Shown in pieces: positions 7,223 through 13,009 of a stretch of DNA of 13,009 nt. The stretch is from Chloroflexota bacterium (GTDB lineage Bacteria > Chloroflexota > Anaerolineae > Promineifilales > Promineifilaceae): contig CAUJGI010000468.1 in assembly GCA_963169155.1 (NCBI GenBank), forward strand, positions 1-13,009. Direction: 5' to 3'. Numbering within the stretch: position 1 is the stretch's first letter; the number at the start of each line of letters is the position of its first letter. The position numbers and the translations under genes are program-made. The notes below the pieces were generated by a model, which worked only from the letters and a program-made list of their open reading frames with translations, was not told where the DNA came from and did not search any database.

Positions 7223-7846
7223 GTGGTAGAAGAAAGTTGGTATCGAAAAGAAAATCATCCCAAACTCATTGTCATTTCTGGTCCTTCCGGCGTTGGCAAA
7301 GACACCATCGCCCGCAAACTGATTGATACAGACCCCGATCGTTTTTACTTTGTAGTCACCGCCACCACCCGGCCACCCCGAGCGGGTGAGGTGCATGGTG
7401 TCGATTACTTTTTCTACACCAACGATCAATTTGCCGAAATGATCGAAAACAATGATTTGTTGGAATATGCCGTTGTCTACAACGACTACAAAGGCATCCC
7501 CAAGCAGCAAATCCGCGATGCGCTCCAGAGTGGGCGGGACGTGATTATGCGCGTAGACGTGCAGGGCGCGGCCACCATTCGCAAGCTAATCCCCAACGTC
7601 ATCTGCGTCTTCCTGACTACAGAAACGGAAGCGGAACTGGTGCGCCGCCTGCGCGAGCGCAAATCGGAAACCACCGAAGAGCTGAATTTGCGCATTGCCG
7701 TGGCCCGCCAGGAAATGAAGCGGATTCAGGAGTTCGATTATTGGGTGATCAATGCTGAAGGGCGGCAGAAACGCGCGGTGCGGGAGATTGAGAGCATTAT
7801 CGAGGCGGCGCACTGTAAGGTGAAGCAAAGCCCCATTGTTTTGTGA
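7223..7846 (+). CDS. gmk: Guanylate kinase (GMP kinase)
   Basis: It converts GMP to GDP with ATP. The 207 residues fit the family. Motifs: P-loop GPSGVGKD (20-27), the GMP-binding TTRPPRAGEVHGVDYFF (48-64), EYAVV (81-85), DVIMRVDVQGA (106-116) and the arginine-rich LID RRLRERKSE (141-149). Where most enzymes have NYYGT, this one has NDYKGIPK (87-94), so a Tyr and a Thr/Ser that contact GMP in characterised enzymes are Lys and Ile. I recall this form from Chloroflexota but cannot check. The start is GTG at 7223, supported by AGAGG five bases upstream and by the lack of a better ATG before the P-loop. The gene is divergent from the zinc-ribbon gene and ends at a shared terminator. Confidence 0.93.
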   Translation: MVEESWYRKENHPKLIVISGPSGVGKDTIARKLIDTDPDRFYFVVTATTRPPRAGEVHGVDYFFYTNDQFAEMIENNDLLEYAVVYNDYKGIPKQQIRDALQSGRDVIMRVDVQGAATIRKLIPNVICVFLTTETEAELVRRLRERKSETTEELNLRIAVARQEMKRIQEFDYWVINAEGRQKRAVREIESIIEAAHCKVKQSPIVL

Positions 7847-7874
7847 AACGGCACCCATCGCCGTTAGAAAAAAC

Positions 7875-7915
7875 AAAAAGCGGGACGGCCGTTTACGACC
7901 ATCCCGCTTTTTTTT
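7875..7915. terminator. Bidirectional terminator between gmk and the subtilase
   Basis: The 11-bp stem AAAAAGCGGGA (7875-7885) / TCCCGCTTTTT (7902-7912) is followed on the plus strand by a run of eight T (7908-7915). On the minus strand it is followed by a T-rich run (complement of 7868-7879), so it can end both convergent genes. The 16-base loop begins with most of an ACGGCCGT palindrome (7885-7892). A smaller hairpin, AACGGC (7847-7852) / GCCGTT (7860-7865), sits right after the gmk stop and has no T-run. Confidence 0.9.
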
Positions 7916-7958
7916 ATCCTACTGGCAGACTAGCTGCCGCATAGGACCTTAATGATTG

Positions 7959-10900
7959 TTATTGGGCGCCGTTAGAAACTTCACCGCTGAAGCAGGCAAC
8001 GGCCGTGCCTTCAAACGTATCCGAGGTCAGCTCGGCACAGTTGGTCCAGTCCATCGGCTGCTTGCCGTACATCTGGTAGGTCACTGTGTAGGTCTCGCCA
8101 GGAGCGCCTGGGGTAGAGAAGACATCAATTTCGTAATCACCATTCGGGTAAGACGGAGCCGGAGCTTCGCCATCACCGTCGTAGTAGATCTGGCCGCCGG
8201 TGTTGCCGTATTTGTTCTCGGCACCAACGGTCAGGAAGCCGCCGTCACCATCGGAGATGGACGGGCCGTAGGTGAAGCTGATGTCTTCAGCGCCGCCGTA
8301 GCCAATCCAGACCTGGAAGGTGTTCAGTTCGCCGTCACCGTAGTTGGAAACGCCTTCCCATTCCACCACGATCCAGGAGTTGACGCCGTCGGTCAGCGTG
8401 TTCACCAGGATGCGACCACCGAAGGTCGGGTTCAGGTCGGTCCAGAACGGAGCCAGGAGGTTGTTTGGCACATCTTCGCTGGGGATGGGTTGGTTGAGGT
8501 AGTTAACATCAGCGCCCGTGCCACCACCAACAACGATGTAACCGTTGGAAACAACACCAATCGTGCTGTAAACCTCATCCGCGTAAACGAAAGCCGGAAC
8601 CGTCACGTTGGAAATGCTTTCGTCGGAGCTGGTCAGGACGAGGGTGCCGCCAAAGCCGCCCAGGCCCAGGTAACCAGCCGGAGAAGCCAGCGGATCAACA
8701 GCGGCGTCTACGATAGACGGCGCAGCGCCGGTCAGGGTACCGCTGGCGCTCAGCAGACGGCCGCTCAGCTGATCAGCATTTTGCACGCTGCCATTCACCA
8801 GGTACAGACCACGCGGCAGCAGATCGCTCATGTTGAAGTTGGCGTCATCAAAGCTGGTGTTGGTGATGTTGATCGTGCATTCGGTGGCTTCTTTCGGAGC
8901 CAGGCTAGCGGAGTCACAGGACTTTTCGATGGTCACTGGGGCTACGTCGCGAACGATCGTGATCGGGAAGCGCAGCTCATGATCGCCGTGGGTCATGTAG
9001 ACAACGGCCGTACGAACCTCACCCACCGGCACCGTGCTGGCATCGACATGGATGTTGATGGTTTTGTCGCGACCCGCGCGGAGAGCTACAACGGCCGGTA
9101 CATCAACCACCAAACCATCTTCAGCTTCAACCGAGAGCATCCACCAGGCATCGTAGCTCAGTTCGCTGTGCAGCGTACGCTGTACGGTCATCTGGCCAGG
9201 CATGGCGGGGAAGTAGAGGCTGGGATAGTTGGAATTCCACAGGTCAGCTTCGTGCAGGTAGAAGTTGTCGACAGATTCGGAGATGCTCAGGCCAGGATTG
9301 CCAGCAGCATTCAGATCAATGCGGCCAGAGCCAACATCGAAGGTATCAACCGGCGTAACGCCGTCTTCTTTCACCACACCATCAACCGTAGCCGTCAGCA
9401 TCAAAGCAGATTTGATCTGGCCAGGCGTCCATTCGGGATGCAGGGCTTTCAGCAGAGCGCCAGCGCCAGCAGTGTGCGGGCTGGACATGGAGGTACCGCT
9501 CAGGAGAGCATGAATGCTGGGAACACCAATCGGTTCCGCAACGGACGGGGAATAAGCAGCCAGAATGTTCACGCCAGGGGCGGTTACGTCTGGTTTGCTG
9601 ATACCCAACGTCTGGTTGGCACCACCACGGGAGCTAAAGGAGGCCATGACGTCACCCTGAACGGTGGCTTTGAGACCACCACTCAGCGTACCCATCACAT
9701 CTTCGTGAGCCGCCATGAAGGCCAACAGAGCAGCACCCGCGTCATTCTGAATGTGGATGCTGGGGATCCAATGGGAGTCGGTGTTCAACGTTTGCAGGGC
9801 AGGGTTGTAGAGGATCATACCACCAGCCCCACCTTCACCTGCGTTGAAGCTCTTGCTAACGCGAGCATTGATACCACGTTCGCAAACAACGATTTCACCA
9901 TTGAAGGTGCCAGGAGCAAAGGGATTCAAACAGAGAGCGTCGCCATAGTCAGCCGCCATAACAACCGGCGCGGGGCCGAAGCCACCAGTGATGGTCACAC
10001 CGTCGAGGGTCAGTGTTTCGCCATCAGCTTCAAGCATAACGTTGGCTACATAAACACGATCGTGGGTGCTGGCACCAACCGTCATGGTCCAGGGGCCGCG
10101 ATGCGCCACGGTGTCAGCACCGGGGCCAGAGTTGCCCGCAGAAGCGGATACAAACACACCATTGTCGTAAGCCACAGAGAAGGCCTGTTCAACGATGTCG
10201 TTGTACGGGTCGCTGCCGCCACCGATGGAGAAGTTGATAACATCTACGCCATCGAGAATGGCCTGCTCAACGGCCGCAACCGAGTCACTGCCGTAGCAGC
10301 TGGAGGTGGTGGGTACGGAACCACAAACCTTGTAGGCAATGATTTGGGCGCGCGGAGCCACACCAGAGATGAGCCCCATGTTGTTACCCAGAACGTTCAC
10401 ATCTACGTTGCTGTTACCGGCAACGGTGCTGGCGGTGTGGGAACCATGACCATCATTGTCGCGAGCGGTCAGGAACTCATCAGCCATGAAGGCGCGGTTG
10501 GCTTCGAAGGTAGCCATAAAGCGGTAAGCGCCAATGATTTTGTTGTTACAATCAAAGCTGATGCCCAAATCGTCGCCGTCGGCCTGCACGCTGCCCAGAT
10601 CACAGGTGTAGGACTGAGCCGGTTCGTCGTAGGCATTGCCATTGGGGTCTGGATCGGAGAAGGAGGGGTTTTCTGGCCAGATACCAGAGTCCAAAATACC
10701 AACGATCACGCCTTCACCCGCGTTTTCCTGGCCGCCGAGAGCGTTCCAAACGGTCGGAGCGCCAATCCACTGCGGACCAACGTCGGTGTTCAGCTCAAAT
10801 TCCTGATCCAGGTAGATGCCGGTAACGCCAGTGATGCTGGTGATGGCATCCAGGCTAGCGCCGCTTACCCGGGAAACGGCCAAACCGTTGAAAACGGTGT

Positions 10901-11195
10901 CGTATTCATATGTAACCTGGCCGTAGGCGGAAAGGGCATCTTTGAGGGTACCAGCGTCGATGGATTCATCGACGGTGATAATAATGTTGACTTCTTCTAG
11001 CTGGCCAACTTCAACACGGTTCGCCGGAGCGGTCTTGTCGTTAGTGAAGGTAGAGTCAACCGTGACGTCGCCTGTGGCAGTGAGGCCCCCGTCCTGAGCG
11101 AAGCCAAGGGAGGCTGAGGAAAGAACAAGGACGAGTGTCAGCAGTGCCAGAAGCATCAATGAAAGTACACTCTTTTTTGGGTTTTTCTTAAACAT
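7959..11195 (-). CDS. Secreted subtilisin-like serine protease (S8) with PA insert
   Basis: This 1078-residue extracellular protease has a signal peptide (basic KKNPKK, then a hydrophobic core, likely cut near A33-Q34). An I9-type propeptide inhibitor domain spans about 65-137. The S8 catalytic domain has Asp169 (GILDSGIWPE), His250 (DNDGHGSHTAS), oxyanion Asn355 (SAGNSGPG) and Ser569 (SGTSMSSPHTAG). A protease-associated domain is inserted at about 385-505, as in plant-type and cucumisin-like subtilases. Then come an Fn3-like domain (about 635-750), a DUF11-like segment (about 752-825) and a C-terminal beta-sandwich with NLLAPFWTDLNP (912-923), which resembles nidogen-like domains. No sortase or other wall anchor is visible. 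The ATG has AGGAG six bases upstream. Very biased codon use suggests strong expression. The protease substrate is unknown. Confidence 0.95.
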   Translation of the reverse strand: MFKKNPKKSVLSLMLLALLTLVLVLSSASLGFAQDGGLTATGDVTVDSTFTNDKTAPANRVEVGQLEEVNIIITVDESIDAGTLKDALSAYGQVTYEYDTVFNGLAVSRVSGASLDAITSITGVTGIYLDQEFELNTDVGPQWIGAPTVWNALGGQENAGEGVIVGILDSGIWPENPSFSDPDPNGNAYDEPAQSYTCDLGSVQADGDDLGISFDCNNKIIGAYRFMATFEANRAFMADEFLTARDNDGHGSHTASTVAGNSNVDVNVLGNNMGLISGVAPRAQIIAYKVCGSVPTTSSCYGSDSVAAVEQAILDGVDVINFSIGGGSDPYNDIVEQAFSVAYDNGVFVSASAGNSGPGADTVAHRGPWTMTVGASTHDRVYVANVMLEADGETLTLDGVTITGGFGPAPVVMAADYGDALCLNPFAPGTFNGEIVVCERGINARVSKSFNAGEGGAGGMILYNPALQTLNTDSHWIPSIHIQNDAGAALLAFMAAHEDVMGTLSGGLKATVQGDVMASFSSRGGANQTLGISKPDVTAPGVNILAAYSPSVAEPIGVPSIHALLSGTSMSSPHTAGAGALLKALHPEWTPGQIKSALMLTATVDGVVKEDGVTPVDTFDVGSGRIDLNAAGNPGLSISESVDNFYLHEADLWNSNYPSLYFPAMPGQMTVQRTLHSELSYDAWWMLSVEAEDGLVVDVPAVVALRAGRDKTINIHVDASTVPVGEVRTAVVYMTHGDHELRFPITIVRDVAPVTIEKSCDSASLAPKEATECTINITNTSFDDANFNMSDLLPRGLYLVNGSVQNADQLSGRLLSASGTLTGAAPSIVDAAVDPLASPAGYLGLGGFGGTLVLTSSDESISNVTVPAFVYADEVYSTIGVVSNGYIVVGGGTGADVNYLNQPIPSEDVPNNLLAPFWTDLNPTFGGRILVNTLTDGVNSWIVVEWEGVSNYGDGELNTFQVWIGYGGAEDISFTYGPSISDGDGGFLTVGAENKYGNTGGQIYYDGDGEAPAPSYPNGDYEIDVFSTPGAPGETYTVTYQMYGKQPMDWTNCAELTSDTFEGTAVACFSGEVSNGAQ

Positions 11196-11261
11196 CTGTT
11201 CTCCTGTTTTGAATGATACGTTGTAAGGTTAAATGCTAATTCGGTTTATCTTCCGATTTTT

Positions 11262-11313
11262 GTAATTGGGAGAGAGCTTTTCGGATGAGATCGGCCGTCA
11301 TTTACCCAATTAC
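11262..11313. repeat. GTAATTGGG inverted repeat
   Basis: GTAATTGGG (11262-11270) pairs perfectly with CCCAATTAC (11305-11313) across 34 bases. The same 9-mer occurs in the sdhD-sdhA spacer at 1998-2006. Degenerate copies (CCCAATTC, CCAATTC, TTAATTC) continue to about 11375. It appears to be a decayed member of the same intergenic repeat family. Confidence 0.6.
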
Positions 11314-11450
11314 TTGAGCAAACCGCACCCAATTCAGCTACTTGTTTGCCAATTCTTGTGCAGTTTACTTAATTCAAACGGATGTTTGCTTTATATAATC
11401 ACCTCCTTCGAAATCCTGATTTCTAACTTTATTGGTGGGTGCATAGGTAA

Positions 11451-11480
11451 CTTTTCGTAGGCATACCATGCCCAGAAAAG
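11451..11480. other. Small two-part hairpin of unknown role
   Basis: The outer stem CTTTTC (11451-11456) / GAAAAG (11475-11480) encloses an inner stem GGCAT (11460-11464) / ATGCC (11468-11472) with a three-base loop and a small internal loop. No T-run follows on either strand, so it is not a typical terminator. It could belong to a leader or small RNA, or be chance. Confidence 0.4.
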
Positions 11481-11958
11481 GTATTTGACGGGGTTGAACG
11501 TTTGCCCGGTTCAGTGTTTGGTCCAACAGCACCTTCCATGAGTTGATCCGTGAATGTTTACTATGCTTGCGTCTTTGTACACAGAGTTGATTTCTGGAAA
11601 ACTCGTCTTTCTATTTATCTGTTTTCAGCAATATCGTTAATTTGGGGCAGCTCTTTGTTCTTCTGCTTCACACGCTTAAACTTACGTCGCTACTTTGCTC
11701 TTTTAGAAATTACGTACATTGAGACTGGATTAACATATCTAGAGCAAATTACATTTACGCTTACGGAAAGATTTCGGATCGCAAGTACACAGGCTGGTTA
11801 GGTGATTATCTAATGTTATTCACGTTCCTTACTTTTGACAATCTTTTTGGCTGAATGCTATGTTTTCTTTATGGAAGCTACGGGGAGGCTCTTTTGTCTT
11901 TTACTTGCTGTGAACTTCAGGGAGTGGGCAGGTGCGCCGTTGAATGACCGTAAATTTT

Positions 11959-11989
11959 TTGAGAAAAGCGTTTACGGCCGTGTTATAAT
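11959..11989 (+). promoter_or_regulatory. Promoter of the NACHT gene, extended -10
   Basis: A perfect TATAAT (11984-11989) is preceded by TGT, giving an extended -10, and by TTGAGA (11959-11964, 5 of 6 to the -35 consensus) at a slightly long 19-bp spacing. Transcription would start near 11996, about 30 bases before the ATG. An ACGGCCGT palindrome (11974-11981) occupies the spacer and touches the TG of the extended -10. Protein or methylation at that site could affect the promoter (inference). Confidence 0.7.
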
Positions 11990-12024
11990 CCCCTTCATTC
12001 AACCAAAAGAGCTGGCACTGACTG

Positions 12025-13009
12025 ATGCAACGATTCCAAAACTGGCAGTTTGACACCCTTTCCTTTTTCCTCGGCCTGCTGTTGGGCGTGGCGCTTACCT
12101 ACGGCGTGTTTCGCCTGCTGCCCGGGCTGCGACGGAGCTATGCCCGGTTGACTGGCTGGGGGCGTGAACGCATCGCCTACCTCCGCTCTGGCGTTTCGGT
12201 GCGGTATTTGGCCGAAACGGCCGCTTACGCCAACACCCATCACCTGCTCGTCCATGAAACCGGGCTGAACACCCTCTTTGTCGCCCCCCGCCTGGTCGCC
12301 CCCCTGGAAGATCCCGCGCTCCGGCCCGAAGATCGCGGCGCGACCGCCTTTAGCTACCTCTGGCCGGAGTGGGCCAGGGGCATGGGGCTGCCCACGCCAC
12401 CCTCCATGAACGTGACCCAACTGCTGCAAAACGGCCGTCGCGTTATCATCGCCGGAGAGCCAGGGGTGGGCAAAACCACCCTGCTGGCGCACCTGGCCTG
12501 GCGCTGCGCCACCGCCACCAGTGAAGGCAGCGATGCCCAGCTTTTCAACACATTGCCGGTACTGGTGCATGTGGCCGAATTGGGGCTGGCGGCCGGGGGT
12601 GAGATGGAAGACCCGGAAGCGGTGCTGGCCAGCGCCTTGCAAAAGCGGGCCACTCCGCTTACCAGCCCAGGGATCAAAGATTTGCTGCACCAGAAGTTAA
12701 AAGCGGGGCAGGTGCTGCTGCTGCTGGATGGTTGGGATGAGCTGGCCGTCCTCAAACGGCCGAACGTGGGCGAGTGGCTGGAAGCCCTGCTGCGCAAATA
12801 CAAACAAACCCAGACCTTTGTGGCGGCCGGGTTGTCTGGGCATGGGCTGCTGCTGGAGCTGGATTTTACCTGGACCACGCTGCGGTCCTGGCGGCTGGGC
12901 GAGGTGGAGGTTTTTGCCACCCAGGCGACCCAGGCACTGTCTGTCAGCCAGCCGCCGCGCCTGACCTATTTTTGGCAGCCAGGCCAGACGGCCGTTACCA
13001 CCACGCTCA
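12025..13009 (+). CDS. Membrane-anchored NACHT-family NTPase, N-terminal part
   Basis: The frame is open from the ATG at 12025 to the right edge (328 codons), so the protein is incomplete. One transmembrane helix is likely at about residues 11-29 (LSFFLGLLLGVALTYGVF), followed by basic residues. Walker A is GEPGVGKTT (144-152) and Walker B is LLLLDGWDEL (231-240), whose LDGxDE form is typical of NACHT/STAND NTPases. Such proteins act as ATP-driven signalling switches, and several bacterial NACHT proteins defend against phage. The sensor repeats and any effector would lie beyond the window. An in-frame stop two codons upstream fixes the ATG (or the adjacent CTG) as the start. No Shine-Dalgarno is seen. 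Residues 33-130 match no domain I recognise. Confidence 0.85.
   Translation, partial: MQRFQNWQFDTLSFFLGLLLGVALTYGVFRLLPGLRRSYARLTGWGRERIAYLRSGVSVRYLAETAAYANTHHLLVHETGLNTLFVAPRLVAPLEDPALRPEDRGATAFSYLWPEWARGMGLPTPPSMNVTQLLQNGRRVIIAGEPGVGKTTLLAHLAWRCATATSEGSDAQLFNTLPVLVHVAELGLAAGGEMEDPEAVLASALQKRATPLTSPGIKDLLHQKLKAGQVLLLLDGWDELAVLKRPNVGEWLEALLRKYKQTQTFVAAGLSGHGLLLELDFTWTTLRSWRLGEVEVFATQATQALSVSQPPRLTYFWQPGQTAVTTTL

Larger units (their letters stand above)
11196..12024. other. AT-rich gap between divergent genes, no convincing gene
   Basis: This 829-base stretch between the subtilase and the NACHT gene is visibly richer in A+T than its neighbours. Short open frames exist on the plus strand (for example 11550-11801, 83 codons with one hydrophobic segment), but they lack ribosome sites and recognisable motifs. 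It holds a GTAATTGGG inverted repeat, an orphan AAGGAGGTGAT on the minus strand (11408-11398), a small hairpin (11451-11480) and the NACHT promoter. The subtilase promoter must lie here, but I cannot pick it out. A decayed gene or an uncharacterised RNA is possible. Confidence 0.6.
333..12995. repeat. Dispersed palindromic octamer ACGGCCGT, 17 copies
   Basis: Exact copies start at 333, 468, 806, 3547, 4001, 4874, 5389, 6220, 6294, 6548, 7171, 7885, 7999, 9004, 11974, 12431 and 12988. At least eight more are ACGGCCGN (546, 2721, 6164, 8757, 9091, 10270, 12217, 12756). From base composition I estimate about 0.3 exact copies expected by chance. Copies occur in sdhA, the GNAT, R3H, tmk, subtilase and NACHT genes, in the gmk upstream spacer, in a terminator loop and in a promoter spacer. 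They fall in different reading frames, so protein sequence alone does not explain them. Confidence 0.9.

Noticed and set aside
7956..11000. 1014-codon open frame on the plus strand opposite the subtilase
   Set aside because: It is in exact codon register with the sense gene, so it only reflects absence of TTA, CTA and TCA codons; the sense product has all protease motifs and a signal peptide.
11550..11801. 83-codon plus-strand frame with a hydrophobic segment
   Set aside because: No ribosome site, no motif, AT-rich region where short frames arise by chance.
11835..12053. 72-codon plus-strand frame overlapping the NACHT start
   Set aside because: It spans the strong NACHT promoter and overlaps its start; no motif.
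11995..12690. 231-codon minus-strand frame opposite the NACHT gene
   Set aside because: Shadow of a sense frame with clear Walker A motif.

Overview
The window most resembles a chromosomal segment of a Chloroflexota (Anaerolineae-like) bacterium. That placement is an inference from gene content: a four-gene succinate dehydrogenase operon, an R3H/SpoIIIAA-type ATPase beside thymidylate kinase, a guanylate kinase with an unusual NDYKGIPK motif, a large secreted subtilase and a NACHT-type NTPase. No rRNA or other phylogenetic marker is present to confirm it. Coding regions are moderately GC-rich; the 0.83 kb gap at 11196-12024 is clearly more AT-rich. I see no phage, transposase, tRNA, rRNA or CRISPR array.

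Layout. (1) Positions 1-2950, minus strand: sdhC-sdhD-sdhA-sdhB, with sdhB only starting at the left edge. Together they encode respiratory complex II. The sdhD-sdhA and sdhA-sdhB spacers are filled with short 8-bp and 7-bp tandem units arranged head to head. (2) Positions 2951-3229: divergent promoter region. (3) Positions 3230-6619, plus strand: a tight three-gene operon of a tandem GNAT-like protein, a SpoIIIAA/Ycf45-like ATPase with a C-terminal R3H domain, and tmk. (4) Positions 6616-6999, minus: a FmdB-family zinc-ribbon protein whose stop overlaps that of tmk. (5) Positions 7000-7222: a divergent spacer with two back-to-back hairpins built from one repeated element. (6) Positions 7223-7846, plus: gmk. 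(7) Positions 7875-7915: a bidirectional terminator. (8) Positions 7959-11195, minus: a 1078-residue secreted S8 protease. (9) Positions 11196-12024: an AT-rich gap with no convincing gene, ending in a strong extended -10 promoter. (10) Positions 12025-13009, plus: the first 328 codons of a membrane-anchored NACHT NTPase that runs off the window.

How the genes work together: SDH feeds electrons from succinate into the quinone pool. tmk and gmk supply dTDP and GDP for nucleic-acid synthesis. The subtilase acts outside the cell, and the NACHT protein probably acts as a signalling or defence switch at the membrane. No single pathway links all of these.

The strongest non-gene signal is the palindromic octamer ACGGCCGT, which occurs 17 times exactly in 13 kb. 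By base composition well under one copy would be expected. It occurs in most of the genes, in a terminator loop and in a promoter spacer, and behaves like a clade-specific dispersed palindrome comparable to HIP1 of cyanobacteria.
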